Origin: Streptomyces sp. LX-29 | GTDB lineage: Bacteria; Actinomycetota; Actinomycetes; Streptomycetales; Streptomycetaceae | DNA: 64,000 bases | Direction of reading: 5' to 3' | Assembly: GCF_029541745.1 (NCBI RefSeq) | Contig: NZ_CP089746.1 | Location: forward strand, 1,674,001 to 1,738,000 | Shown here: one piece after another, positions 53,878 through 62,695 of the stretch | Layout of the letters: each line of letters starts with the position of its first letter | Numbering within the stretch: the first letter of the stretch is position 1 | Notes under the pieces: generated by a model | Seen by the model: the letters and a program-made list of their open reading frames with translations, nothing else | The model's database searches: none | Told to the model about the DNA's origin: nothing | Program-made: the position numbers and the translations under genes

Positions 53878-54040
53878 CCCGCCCGCCACGCGAACGCGCC
53901 GCACCTCCGGACGGGAAACCGACCGCTCACCGCATGGCCCGCCCGCCGCGCGAGGGCGCCGCACCTCCGGAGGCGAACCCACCGTGCGCCACGCGCCCCG
54001 CTCGCCGCGCGGGCGGCGCCGCACCCCGTCGTCGAGGGCG
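53878..54040. repeat. 60-bp imperfect tandem repeat upstream of murC
   Basis: Units beginning at about 53881, 53941 and 54000 share GCCCGCC-CGCG-CG-GCGCCGCACC (the third is truncated and more divergent). They take up the distal half of the 53610-54054 gap; the rest contains only the hairpin at 53738. No gene is supported here. Confidence 0.65.
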
Positions 54041-54054
54041 GGTGCCCGCGAGAC

Positions 54055-54549
54055 CTACCCCCCGGTCGCCGCCTGGTCCTCGTCGACCGCGTGGGCGAAG
54101 AGCTTGAGCACGGGGACGCCGACCTTGTGGCGGGCGCGGGAGGCCCAGTCGCGATGGAAGAACTCCTCGACGAAGTGCGGGGCGGTCAGGACGATCACTT
54201 CGTCGGCCCCGGTCTCCTCGACCACGGAGCGCAGCAGGTCGAGCGGGTGGCGCTCGACGATCTGACCGACGGCCTCGCTGCCGGCCGCGCGGAGCGCGTC
54301 CAGGGAGTGGGTCAGGGCGCGCTGGGCCGGCGGCACGGCCTCCTCGCCCTCCGGCTCGTCACCCTCCCGCACGGCGCGGTCCAGGTAGCCGAGCGCGACG
54401 TCGTCGATCGCGCGGAGCAGCCGATCCTGGTCGCCACGGGGCTGCATGAGCACGACGAAGGAGACCGGGTCGTCGCCGTGCAGGGTGGTGACGAACTCCA
54501 CGTCCGCCGGCGTCAGAGGCTTCTCGATCATCAATACGCTCGTGAACAC
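54055..54549 (-). CDS. Universal-stress-protein-like conserved hypothetical protein
   Basis: A 164-residue alpha/beta protein. VSFVVLMQP is a first strand, and the second half (ADEVIVLTAPHFVEEFFHRDW followed by KVGVPVLKLFAH) has the order of a UspA fold, with a serine/nucleotide loop not clearly conserved. Homologues in Streptomyces have carried the name indole-3-glycerol phosphate synthase, which the sequence does not support. The start is a GTG with GAAGGG rather far upstream; an ATG at residue 7 is possible. It is upstream of murC on the same strand but separated by a terminator. Confidence 0.55.
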   Translation of the reverse strand: MFTSVLMIEKPLTPADVEFVTTLHGDDPVSFVVLMQPRGDQDRLLRAIDDVALGYLDRAVREGDEPEGEEAVPPAQRALTHSLDALRAAGSEAVGQIVERHPLDLLRSVVEETGADEVIVLTAPHFVEEFFHRDWASRARHKVGVPVLKLFAHAVDEDQAATGG

Positions 54550-54828
54550 GTCGGGCGCCGCCCTTCTTCGTCACGGGCCTGAGGCCCCACTTCTCGGGCC
54601 CGTGGGCCCGACGTCCACTCGGGGCCGGTGGCCCCCAGGTTCCCGCGGAGCCTGTCCATCCGGCCCCGACGGTTCCAGAGGCCGATTCGGGCCCCGACGG
54701 TTCCACGGTGCCTCGGGGACTCCACAGAAACCATCCTGCGCGCCCGCGCGGCCCGCGCGGGCGCTTGGGCTCGCTCATCTGAAGTCTGCCCAGCAGGAGC
54801 CAAGCGGAACGGAATATTCCGCAGGCCG
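54550..54828. other. Intergenic region with two palindromes
   Basis: A 12-bp perfect inverted repeat GCGCCCGCGCGG/CCGCGCGGGCGC with a one-base centre is at 54740-54764, and the palindrome CGGAATATTCCG is at 54810-54821, close to the end of the RibD-like gene. GGAACCGTCGGGGCC occurs twice as a direct repeat in minus orientation near 54660-54710. An overlapping minus-strand frame from 54778 (MSEPKRPRGPRG...) covers the gap but continues into the USP-like gene in another frame, so it is not called. Confidence 0.45.
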
Positions 54829-55635
54829 TCACGTCCGACGGTAGCGGGTGAAGAGAAAGCCGGCCTCCTCCATGACAGAGGCAAGAACAAACCGTTCCGG
54901 CGCCGTGACAGGCGGCCCGCTTGCGATCCTGGACGCGTCCCCGGCGGCAACCAGCGGCGCCAGTGAGAGGCACAGCTCGTCCAGCACCCCGGCCGCCGTG
55001 AACTGCCCCAGCAGCGTCGGGCCGCCCTCCGTCAGCAGCCGGGTGAATCCGCGCTCCGCCAGGGCCGTCACCACCCGGACCGGGTCGACCCGGGCGCCCT
55101 CCCCGGCCACGATCACCTCGGCCCCGGCCGCGCGGGCCGCGGCCACCCGCTCCGTCGGCGCGGACGCGCCGGTCAGCACGAGCGTCGGCACCAGCGGCTC
55201 GGTGAACAGCGGGGCCGTGAAGTCCAGCGTGAGACCGGCGCTGACCACGGCGATGGCGGGGGCGGGCGGCTGGCCGAGCGCCGCCCGCCGGGCCTGGAAC
55301 GCCTCGCGGGCGCGGGCCGGGCGGTAGCCCTCCTGCCGTACCGTTTCGGCGCCCACCACCACCGCGTCGGCGAGCGCGCGCAGCACGCCGAAGATCCGCA
55401 TGTCGGCGGCGCAGGACAGCGGCTGCGAACGGCCCTCGTGGTAGGCGGCGCCGTCCAGCGAGGTGACCATGTTGGCGCGCAGCCAGGCACCCGTGCGCCC
55501 GGCGTCGACCGCGCCCCCGCCCGCGTACTCCGAGGGCTCCGGGTAGGCGTAGACGTCCGCCAGCTCGTCGAGCCCCCATTCGCGGTCGTCGAGGGCGGCG
55601 GGCAGATCAGGGAAGACGGGGAACAGGCGTCGCAT
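54829..55635 (-). CDS. RibD C-terminal-domain reductase (pyrimidine reductase family)
   Basis: A 268-residue protein with the DHFR-like RibD-C fold. NMVTSLDGAAYHEGRSQPLS, the NADPH-region AVVVGAETVRQEGYRPAR, and LLTEGGPTLLGQFTAAGVLDELCLSLAP are family blocks. It lacks the deaminase half of RibD. It could reduce a riboflavin precursor or an unrelated pyrimidine, since Streptomyces carry several such genes. The ATG start has little ribosome-site signal. It is divergent from zapE, 67 bases away. Confidence 0.85.
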   Translation of the reverse strand: MRRLFPVFPDLPAALDDREWGLDELADVYAYPEPSEYAGGGAVDAGRTGAWLRANMVTSLDGAAYHEGRSQPLSCAADMRIFGVLRALADAVVVGAETVRQEGYRPARAREAFQARRAALGQPPAPAIAVVSAGLTLDFTAPLFTEPLVPTLVLTGASAPTERVAAARAAGAEVIVAGEGARVDPVRVVTALAERGFTRLLTEGGPTLLGQFTAAGVLDELCLSLAPLVAAGDASRIASGPPVTAPERFVLASVMEEAGFLFTRYRRT

Positions 55636-55702
55636 ACGCGGCAGTGTGACATGGCTCGCTCACGGTCGGAGGCATACCGGTGAGCGTCTACGCTGGGTAG
55701 CT

Positions 55703-56833
55703 GTGTCCTCCACGAACGCCGTCGCTCCGGGCGTCCCCGCAGCGCGCACCACCGCTTCGGACGTCGCCTCCTCGGACGGCCCGGTCGCCCTCACCGCCCG
55801 CTCACCGCAGGTGCCGGCCGACCGCCTGGTGGCGGAGATGGTGCCGCCGCCCCGCTTCGGCACGGCGCGCTTCGACACCTACCTCCCCGACCCGAACCAG
55901 CCCAGCCAGACCGCCGCGGTCAAGACGCTGGGGGACTTCGCCGCCCAGCTCGGCGGCGGGGTGAGCGCCGCCGGCGGCAGCGGGCGGAAGCGCTGGTTCC
56001 GGCGGGAGTCGCGCCCCGCGACCCCCAGCGGCCCGCGCGGCGTCTACCTCGACGGCGGATACGGCGTCGGCAAGACCCACCTGCTGGCCTCGCTGTGGCA
56101 CGCCACCCCCGCCGCCCCCGAGCTCAAGGCGTTCGGCACCTTCGTGGAGCTGACCAACCTGGTCGGCGCCCTCGGCTTCCAGCAGACCGTGCGCACGCTC
56201 GGTGAGCACCGGCTGCTCTGCATCGACGAGTTCGAGCTCGACGACCCGGGCGACACCGTCCTGGTCTCCAGCCTGCTGAGCAAGCTGGTCGAGTCCGGCG
56301 TGGCGCTCGCCGCGACCTCCAACACCCTCCCCGGCAAGCTCGGTGAGGGGCGCTTCGCCGCCGTCGACTTCCTGCGCGAGATCCAGGGTCTCTCCGCCCA
56401 CTTCCGCGCCCTGCGCATCGACGGCGAGGACTACCGGCACCGCGGGCTGCCCGAGGCCCCGGCGCCGCACTCCGACGACCTCGTCACCCGCGTCGCGTAC
56501 CGCACGCCGGGCGCCTCGCTGGACGACTTCCCCTCGCTGCTCGACCACCTGTCCAAGGTCCACCCGAGCCGCTACGGGGCGATGTGCGACGGCATCGAGG
56601 CGGTCTGCCTGACCGGCGTCGTCCCGGTGCCCGACCAGTCCACCGCGCTGCGCCTGGTGGTGCTGGCGGACCGGCTCTACGACCGCGAGGTCCCGGTGCT
56701 GGCCTCCGGGGCGCCCTTCGACGCGCTCTTCAGCGAGGAGATGCTGCGCGGCGGCTACCGCAAGAAGTACTTCCGGGCGATATCCCGCCTGACGGCCCTG
56801 GCCCGGGACGCGAAGCCGCTCGTCGAACCGTAG
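55703..56833 (+). CDS. zapE: Cell division protein ZapE (AFG1-like ATPase)
   Basis: A 376-residue AAA+ protein of the ZapE/Lace1 family. Walker A GGYGVGKTHLL (near 118-128), Walker B LLCIDEFELDD, then the family-typical ATSNTLPGKLGEGRFAAVDF and YRKKYFRAISRL tail. The N-terminal 35 residues are an unconserved tail. In E. coli ZapE associates with the Z ring; in Streptomyces its role is unproven. The GTG has no ribosome site, but TACGCT eight bases upstream may be the -10 of a leaderless mRNA. Confidence 0.9.
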   Translation: MSSTNAVAPGVPAARTTASDVASSDGPVALTARSPQVPADRLVAEMVPPPRFGTARFDTYLPDPNQPSQTAAVKTLGDFAAQLGGGVSAAGGSGRKRWFRRESRPATPSGPRGVYLDGGYGVGKTHLLASLWHATPAAPELKAFGTFVELTNLVGALGFQQTVRTLGEHRLLCIDEFELDDPGDTVLVSSLLSKLVESGVALAATSNTLPGKLGEGRFAAVDFLREIQGLSAHFRALRIDGEDYRHRGLPEAPAPHSDDLVTRVAYRTPGASLDDFPSLLDHLSKVHPSRYGAMCDGIEAVCLTGVVPVPDQSTALRLVVLADRLYDREVPVLASGAPFDALFSEEMLRGGYRKKYFRAISRLTALARDAKPLVEP

Positions 56834-56900
56834 TCGCGGTGATCATCCGCGTGGTACCAACGTGTGGTCATGTACCTGTCCGCCAGCAGGGAGTCATCGC

Positions 56901-58295
56901 ATGTCGACCACACGACGCCAGGTTTTGGCCCGTACCGGCGCACTGAGCGCCTCCATAGCCTTCGCCGGCAGCGTCTCCGAGCTGTTCACCGGCACCGCCG
57001 CCGCCGCGGGCGGCGCGTCCACGGAGCAGGCGCGGGACGGCCACGCCGGGTACGGCCCGCTCGTCCCCGACCCGCACGGCCTGCTCGACCTCCCCGAGGG
57101 CTTCCGCTACCGGGTGCTGTCCCGGGAGGGCGACCCACTGCGCTCCGGCGAGGGCCCCGTGCCCGGTAACCACGACGGCATGGCCGCCTTCCCCGGCCGC
57201 CACGGCCGCACCCACCTCGTCCGCAACCACGAGAACCGGGCCACCGCGAAGCTCCGCGTCCCCGCCGTGGAGGGCCTGACCTACGACCCGACCGGCATGG
57301 GCGGCTGTACGGCGCTGGAGCTCGACCCCCGCAACCGGGTCCTGGGCGAGCGGGTCGCCATCGCGGGTACGGCGGTCAACTGCGCGGGCGGCCGCACCCC
57401 CTGGCACACCTGGCTGACCTGCGAGGAGACCGAGGACAAGGCCGGCACCAACGGCTACACCAAGGACCACGGCTTCATCTTCGAGGTGGATCCGTACGAC
57501 CCGCGGCGCACCGGCGCCCACCCGCTCACCGCCATGGGCCGCTTCCAGCACGAGGCGATCGCGGTGGACCCGCACAGCGGCGTCGTCTACGAGACCGAGG
57601 ACGCCTTCCTCAAGCCCTTCGGCCTCTTCTACCGCTTCCTGCCGGACAAGCCACTCGGCGGCCGCGGCTCGCTGCGCGCGGGCGGCCGGCTGGAGGCGAT
57701 GCGGGTGCCCGGGGTGGCCGACCTGTCCGTCGTCCAGGAGCCCGGCACCCACTTCGACCGCGTCGAGTGGGTGCCGGTCCCGGACCCGCTCGCCCAGGAG
57801 ACCCCGATCCGGCTCCAGGACTTCGGCCGCGGCGGCATCACCCACGCGCAGAAGCTGGAGGGCTGCTACTGGGGCGGCTCGTGTGTCTACTTCGTCTCCA
57901 GCTTCGCCAAGAGCGCGGACGGCTCGGCCGCCGACCACTTCGGGCAGGTGTGGCGGTACGACCCCCGGCGGCGTCGGCTCACCCTGGTCGTCGTCTTCGG
58001 CCCGAGCACCGACATCCAGCTGCCCGGCGAGTCCCCGGACAACATCACCCTGGCGCCCGACGGCGGCCTGATGGTCAGCGAGGACGGCAACGGCGCCCAG
58101 CACGTCTACGGGCTGACCCGGCGCGGCGAGGTCTACCCGATGGCCCGGGGCGCGCAGAACATCGGAACCCCCGAGGAGCCGGAGTGGGGCGAGTTCGCGG
58201 GCGTCACCTTCTCCCCGGACCGCCGCACGATGTACGTCAACTGCTACGCCCCCGGCACGACCTTCGCGGTCACCGGGCCCTGGCACCACTGCTGA
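56901..58295 (+). CDS. PhoX-family phosphatase (DUF839), Tat-exported
   Basis: A 464-residue secreted protein with a twin-arginine leader (STTRRQVLARTGALSASI). The mature part carries the PhoX blocks HLVRNHENR (near 110), CGGxT-type WLTCEETED, FQHEAIAVDPHSGVVYETED, and SPDNITLAPDGGLMVSEDGN, which in PhoX hold the Ca/Fe cofactor. It may release phosphate from organic esters outside the cell. AGGGAG precedes the ATG. A PHO box (GTTCACC direct repeats) was looked for and not seen. Confidence 0.85.
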   Translation: MSTTRRQVLARTGALSASIAFAGSVSELFTGTAAAAGGASTEQARDGHAGYGPLVPDPHGLLDLPEGFRYRVLSREGDPLRSGEGPVPGNHDGMAAFPGRHGRTHLVRNHENRATAKLRVPAVEGLTYDPTGMGGCTALELDPRNRVLGERVAIAGTAVNCAGGRTPWHTWLTCEETEDKAGTNGYTKDHGFIFEVDPYDPRRTGAHPLTAMGRFQHEAIAVDPHSGVVYETEDAFLKPFGLFYRFLPDKPLGGRGSLRAGGRLEAMRVPGVADLSVVQEPGTHFDRVEWVPVPDPLAQETPIRLQDFGRGGITHAQKLEGCYWGGSCVYFVSSFAKSADGSAADHFGQVWRYDPRRRRLTLVVVFGPSTDIQLPGESPDNITLAPDGGLMVSEDGNGAQHVYGLTRRGEVYPMARGAQNIGTPEEPEWGEFAGVTFSPDRRTMYVNCYAPGTTFAVTGPWHHC

Positions 58296-58303
58296 CCGGG
58301 GGC

Positions 58304-58333
58304 GGCCGCCGGCGGGACACCCCGCCGGCGGCC
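58304..58333. terminator. Bidirectional terminator, 13-bp stem and tetraloop
   Basis: GGCCGCCGGCGGG pairs perfectly with CCCGCCGGCGGCC around ACAC, nine bases past the PhoX stop and 16 bases from the stop of the convergent permease gene. Confidence 0.85.
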
Positions 58334-58349
58334 GGGGCGGTACCGGCGG

Positions 58350-59039
58350 TCACAGCCGCGGCGTCCACCGCGCACGGAGCGCGCAGGACAGCCCGACTAC
58401 CGCGGCCGTGAGGACGGCGGCGCCGACCAGCGGCCACAGCGGCGCCGTCACGGTGCCGCTGTGGGAGCCGCTCACCAGGGCGGACACGGCGGCGTTGGCG
58501 GGCGAGCCCCCGACCACCAGGGCCAGCAGCGCACCGCACGCGGTGGCGGGGACGGCCCAGGCCGGGCTGTGCAGCAACGGCGGGCCGCACAGCGCCCCGA
58601 GCGCCGTGCCGAGCAGCGCGCAGGCGACGGCGGCCAGCAGTCCGGCGGCGGTCGCCTCCCCGAGGGGCACGTCGACCCGGAGGTCGGAGCTGCGCGGGTC
58701 GCTGAAGGCCGCCACCAGCAGCGTTCCGACGGCCCCCAGCCCGAGGGCGCTGCCCAGCGCGGTGATCAGGCAGGCGAGCTGCACCCTCACGGGGCCGGCC
58801 GCGGCGGTCGCGCAGTCCCGCGCGGCGAGTGGCTCGTTGCCGAGACACACCCGCACCAGCCAGGCGGAGACCGGGAGCAGCGCCGCCGCCGCGCCACCCA
58901 GCGAGTCGAGGATCGGTTCGCCGGTCCGCACCCCGACGACCAGAAGAACGCAGTACAGCAGCAGCGGCGCCAGCCAGCGGTACGAGCGGGCCAGAAGCGC
59001 CGCCTGATAGTGGACGAGTACGGGCAGTGAGGCGGTCAC
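58350..59039 (-). CDS. ABC transporter membrane subunit
   Basis: A 229-residue integral membrane protein with about six hydrophobic segments, starting VTASLPVLVHYQAALLARSY. The GTG overlaps the stop of the ATPase gene as GTGA, so the two form a coupled pair. Its short soluble parts and lack of a binding protein suggest an exporter or a gliding/ABC-2-type permease; substrate unknown. Confidence 0.7.
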   Translation of the reverse strand: MTASLPVLVHYQAALLARSYRWLAPLLLYCVLLVVGVRTGEPILDSLGGAAAALLPVSAWLVRVCLGNEPLAARDCATAAAGPVRVQLACLITALGSALGLGAVGTLLVAAFSDPRSSDLRVDVPLGEATAAGLLAAVACALLGTALGALCGPPLLHSPAWAVPATACGALLALVVGGSPANAAVSALVSGSHSGTVTAPLWPLVGAAVLTAAVVGLSCALRARWTPRL

Positions 59040-60064
59040 GGCGTCCTCGAGCTCGGCAGCGGATGGTCGTCGGCGGCGCCGATCGGGGGCACGGCCCCGG
59101 GCGGCAGGGGGGTGACCGCCCGGATGTGCCAGGGCGGCCGGCCCGAGAGCAGGGCCCGCAGCAGCGCGTCGGAGTGCGCGGCGCCGACGGTCAGCCGGAC
59201 CGGGCGTCCGGCGGCGCCGGCGGCGCCGGACGGGCCGGCCGCGGAGACCTCGGGCGCGCCGGGCAGGCGGTCGGGCAGCGTGGCCCCCGGCGGGCCCTCG
59301 ACGTCGATCGCCACGCGAGGCCCGAGCTCTCCTCGCCCGGCCCGCGGCACATCGCGCCGCGCCCCCGTATCGCGACCGGGCGCGGTGCCGCCGGTGCCGG
59401 ATCGGTCCGGCGCGAGGGCGGCGTCCGGCGCGAGGGCGGCGTCCGCCGTCGGATCCGACGCCGGCAGCAGTCCCCCGTCGGCCACCCGGTAGGCGACGTC
59501 CGCGGCGCCGGCCAGGCGGAGCGGGTCGTGGTCGACGAAGACGACCAGCCCGCCCGCCGCGACCCGGGCCTGGACCGCGCGGTCGAGGACGCCGCGCGCC
59601 GACTGGTCGAGGCCGGTCCACGCCTCGTCGAGGACGAGCAGGCCGGGCTCGGCGAGCAGGGCCTGGGCGACGGCCACCTTCTGGCTGGTGCCCTTGGACA
59701 GCGCGGCCAGCGGCGTGTCGGCGTGACCGAGCGCGCCGAAGCGCTCCAGCCAGTCGGCGGCGGCGCGCCGCGCGGCCGTCCGCTCCAGGCCGTGGATCCG
59801 GCCGAGGTGGGTGAGGTAGCCGAGGGCGGTCAGGGGCAGGGCCGCGGGGAAGCGCTCGGGCACGTAGGCGGCACGGGGCCGGCCGGTGATCCGGCCCGCG
59901 TTGGGGGCGTCGATCCCGGCCAGCAGTCGCAGCAGGGTGGACTTGCCGCCGCCGTTGACCCCCTCGATGCGCACGAGGCCGCTCGACGGCAGTTCGAGGT
60001 CGACACCGCGCAGCACCCAAGGCCCCCCGAGCCCGTACCGGCGCCCGACTCCGTGCAGTCTCAT
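59036..60064 (-). CDS. ABC transporter ATP-binding protein
   Basis: A 342-residue ATPase. Walker A GVNGGGKSTLL, signature LSKGTSQKVAVAQALL, Walker B LLVLDEAWTGLDQ and H-loop VFVDHDPLRLAG are intact in the first 200 residues. The rest is a low-complexity Ala/Pro/Asp-rich linker and a short C-terminal domain (VRLTVGAAHSDALLRALL). The ATG is preceded by TAGGCT eight bases upstream, a possible -10 of a leaderless mRNA. Coupled to the membrane subunit. Divergent from the peptidyl-tRNA hydrolase gene. Confidence 0.85.
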   Translation of the reverse strand: MRLHGVGRRYGLGGPWVLRGVDLELPSSGLVRIEGVNGGGKSTLLRLLAGIDAPNAGRITGRPRAAYVPERFPAALPLTALGYLTHLGRIHGLERTAARRAAADWLERFGALGHADTPLAALSKGTSQKVAVAQALLAEPGLLVLDEAWTGLDQSARGVLDRAVQARVAAGGLVVFVDHDPLRLAGAADVAYRVADGGLLPASDPTADAALAPDAALAPDRSGTGGTAPGRDTGARRDVPRAGRGELGPRVAIDVEGPPGATLPDRLPGAPEVSAAGPSGAAGAAGRPVRLTVGAAHSDALLRALLSGRPPWHIRAVTPLPPGAVPPIGAADDHPLPSSRTP

Positions 60065-60149
60065 GGGGGTTGAGCCTACGATCGGCACCGGTAAAGGCCA
60101 CGTCAGACCGGCCGTGATCTTCGTTCCGCGGTGCTGGCACACTGGGACG

Positions 60150-60920
60150 GTGACCAGCCCTGACCCGCGTCCCAGCACCGCCGTCCCCCACCAGGGAGAC
60201 CCGCACCCCGACCGCCCGGCCCGTCGCCCGGAGGCGGAGCGGGACGCCGCGCCGCAGTTCGTGCTGCCGCTGCTGGTCCGCATCGAGAAGGCCGCTCCCC
60301 CGGCCCGTACCGACGCCCTGGAGACGGCCGCCCGCGCGGTGCTCATGCTGCTCTCGGACGAGCGGGCGACGGCCGCAGACGGCGCCTGGGCGGAGGCCGT
60401 GCGCGACTGGCAGGACGCGCGGATCCGCAAGGTGGTGCGGCGGGCGCGCGGGGCCGAGTGGCGGCGCGCGTCGGCGTTGCCGGGGATCACGGTCACCGGG
60501 CACGCGGCCGAGGTGCGGGTCTTCCCGCCGGTGCCGCTCGACGGCTGGCCCAAGGAGCTGGTGAAGCTCCAGGTCTCGGGCACCGACCTCGACGACCCCG
60601 AGCCCCCGACCGCGCCGGACGACGGCGCGCCCGTGCTGTGGCTCAGCCCCGATCTGGACATGTCCGCGGGCAAGGCGATGGCCCAGGCCGGACACGGCGC
60701 GCAGCTCGCCTGGTGGGAGCTGGCCGACGCGGAGCGGGCGGCCTGGCGCGCCGCGGGCTTCGCGCTGTCCGTACGCACCGCCGAGCCGGCACGCTGGGCC
60801 CGGCTCGCCGCCTCCGGGCTGCCGGTCGTCCGCGACGCCGGCTTCACCGAGATCGCCCCCGGCTCCTGCACCGTGGTAGCCGACCACCCGGCCCTCCGCG
60901 CCCGACTGCCCCGCACCTGA
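60150..60920 (+). CDS. Peptidyl-tRNA hydrolase, Pth2 family
   Basis: A 256-residue protein. The C-terminal 130 residues hold the Pth2 fold: LWLSPDLDMSAGKAMAQAGH with the active-site K and H region, then AAWRAAGFALSVRTAEP, and the finishing DAGFTEIAPGSCTVVAD. The N-terminal 120 residues are an unassigned extension (RPEAERDAAPQFVLPLLVRIEKA). It would recycle peptidyl-tRNA in addition to the usual Pth. The GTG lacks a clear ribosome site; the mRNA may be leaderless. Confidence 0.82.
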   Translation: MTSPDPRPSTAVPHQGDPHPDRPARRPEAERDAAPQFVLPLLVRIEKAAPPARTDALETAARAVLMLLSDERATAADGAWAEAVRDWQDARIRKVVRRARGAEWRRASALPGITVTGHAAEVRVFPPVPLDGWPKELVKLQVSGTDLDDPEPPTAPDDGAPVLWLSPDLDMSAGKAMAQAGHGAQLAWWELADAERAAWRAAGFALSVRTAEPARWARLAASGLPVVRDAGFTEIAPGSCTVVADHPALRARLPRT

Positions 60921-61278
60921 GCCGGGTCCACCCCCGCCCCGCGGAGGAGGGCCCGGTCTGGGCCTCCTCGGGAGGCGGCCCGGTCTGGCCCCCACGGGAG
61001 GCGGCTTCTGGCTGAGCCCCGCGGAGGAAGGCCCCGTCTGGCTCACCCGCGGAGGATCGGCCGCCGGTCAGGCCCCCACGGAGGACGGCTCTTGCCTGGC
61101 GGCTCCGGTCTGAGCCCGTACGGAGGACGGGCCCGGTCAGGCCCCCACGGAGGACGGATCCAGTCTGAGCACGTGGGCCCGGCCTGAGCTCCCGAGGGGG
61201 CAGGCGGCCCGAGGTGTCCCCAACCGCCCGCGGTGTCCGCCCGCGGGCGGCCGGGAGGGGCTCCGGGCGCCCGGGGCG
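60921..61278. repeat. Degenerate ~27-bp tandem repeats (about eight copies)
   Basis: No gene is seen. From 60930 to about 61190 units of about 27 bases recur with the core ACGGAGGACGG or CGCGGAGGA followed by GCCCGGTCTGG or GGTCAGGCCCC. Copies differ by up to a third of positions and some are longer (up to 42). The rest to 61278 is plain GC-rich sequence. Confidence 0.65.
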
Positions 61279-62400
61279 TCAGAACCTCAGCGCCGCCACG
61301 ATGTGTTCGTGGGCGGCCAGCGTGTCGTCGGGCACGAACGCCACCTCGCTGCCCGTGTCCAGCGCGGCCTCGACGATCTCGTCGACGATGTCCTCACGCA
61401 CGGACTGCACGCCGCCGCCGGTCGTCTCGCCTTCCGCGACCGGGAGCAGGTGCTCTTCCGCGACCCGTACCGTCTGCGCGTAGTTCTCCTCGACCACCAG
61501 CAGGTCGATGCGGCCCTCCTTCACCGTCTGCCACACCTCGTTCAGCCCCGCGGCGAACGCCTTGCGGCCCTGGGCCTGCTCGAGCCGGCCGATGGCCCGT
61601 TCGGTGTCGCGCTTGGCATGCTCGGCCAGGGCCGGGGCCACGGCCTCGGCCAGCACCGGGGCCGGGCCGTTGGTCAGACCGCCCTTGACGATCTTCGCCA
61701 CGGCGGCCTTGGCGGCGCCGCCGGTCTCCTCCAGCAGGCTGAGCGCGGGCGCCACACCCATCAGGTAGAGCGGGCGCGGGTCGGTCGCCAGCAGCGTCTC
61801 GACGGCGGAGTTGACCTGCCGCATGTAGTGACGGGTGCGCTCGTCGTCGTAGGCGCTCGGCGCGTCGCCGATGCGCTCCTCGCGCTCGGGATCGACGTTG
61901 TCCCGCGGCTCCGGCTCGGCCGGGAAGTCGGCGGTGCGCTCCTCGCGCAGGGTGTTCTCGCTGCCGCTCCAGAGCGTCGTCCGGTCCACGGCGACGGCCA
62001 GCACCCAGTACGGCCGCACGCGCTCCCGCGCCGAGACCAGGTTCCGGGTCAGATAGGTGTCGCTGAAGACGACGCGCTCGGGGACGGACCAGGGCAGGGA
62101 CCAGACCTGGTGCTCGCCGGCGGCCGCGAAGATCACCAGCCCGTCGAGGCAGTGGCGCAGGTCGACCTCGGCCACGGCCTTGTCCAGCCGGCCGCTGATG
62201 TCGAAGCGCGCGTCGCGCGGCACCTCCGGATCGTCCTCCAGGCGGTGCTTGGCCTCGGCGACGAGCCGGCGCAGCCGGGTGGAGTCCTGCGCGTTGTCGG
62301 TCTCTCGCCGATGGGTGGGAAGGGTGACGGTGACCGCCGGGTAGGGCCGTCGCGTACGGAGGGCGGCCAGCGTGCTGGATGTCAGATCGGTGGTGCGCAT
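61279..62400 (-). CDS. baeRF-type protein (bacterial archaeo-eukaryotic release-factor family)
   Basis: A 373-residue cytoplasmic protein related to the archaeal/eukaryotic release factor fold. The N-terminal part (VTVTLPTHRRETDNAQDSTR), a middle block (LMGVAPALSLLEETGGA), and a C-terminal helix-strand unit (VREDIVDEIVEAALDTGSEV) fit baeRF family 3. A ribosome-rescue or stress role is inferred from the fold. Two adjacent ATGs follow GAAAGG; the second gives better spacing and is used. Confidence 0.7.
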   Translation of the reverse strand: MRTTDLTSSTLAALRTRRPYPAVTVTLPTHRRETDNAQDSTRLRRLVAEAKHRLEDDPEVPRDARFDISGRLDKAVAEVDLRHCLDGLVIFAAAGEHQVWSLPWSVPERVVFSDTYLTRNLVSARERVRPYWVLAVAVDRTTLWSGSENTLREERTADFPAEPEPRDNVDPEREERIGDAPSAYDDERTRHYMRQVNSAVETLLATDPRPLYLMGVAPALSLLEETGGAAKAAVAKIVKGGLTNGPAPVLAEAVAPALAEHAKRDTERAIGRLEQAQGRKAFAAGLNEVWQTVKEGRIDLLVVEENYAQTVRVAEEHLLPVAEGETTGGGVQSVREDIVDEIVEAALDTGSEVAFVPDDTLAAHEHIVAALRF

Positions 62401-62695
62401 CATGACCTTTCGACGGGGCCTGCCTGCACCAGCAGGATCACCCACACCCGGCGGGCCCGCATCACGGAGCGGGCACCCCACGGCTTCGGCCACGGCTCGC
62501 GACCGAGGGCCGAGTGAGACGTCCTACGGTGGCGGCGGCTCGGGCCGTCCGACCGGGGCGCGGGGCATGCTCCCACCATCGCCCCAGGTCAGACGGGGAA
62601 TGCTCATTCATCGCGGACCTGCCCGAAGCCCTGTGATGCTTCTGTGATACTAAGGCACCGAATTTTCATACTTGCTGCAACAGGGGTGGGACACC
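62401..62695. other. Divergent intergenic region, AT-rich promoter area
   Basis: Holds promoters for two divergent genes. Near 62640-62680 it is unusually AT-rich for this genome, with TGATACTAAG and TTTTCATACTTG, either of which might contain a -10 element for the deacetylase-like gene. No further feature seen. Confidence 0.35.

Noticed and set aside
53668..54265. Arg/Pro-rich open frames over the murC upstream repeats
   Set aside because: They exist on both strands only because of the GC-rich repeats and show no domain or ribosome site.
54359..54778. Separate gene MSEPKRPRGPRG... on the minus strand
   Set aside because: Poor ribosome site, weaker codon-position bias, and it overlaps the USP-like gene in another frame for 190 bases.
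56834..56900. PHO box ahead of the PhoX gene
   Set aside because: No direct repeats close to GTTCACC were found in the gap.
58350..61046. Single 898-codon minus-strand frame
   Set aside because: Only its last 230 codons match a membrane protein; the rest is the shadow of the ATPase and peptidyl-tRNA hydrolase genes. The true start is the GTG overlapping the ATPase stop.
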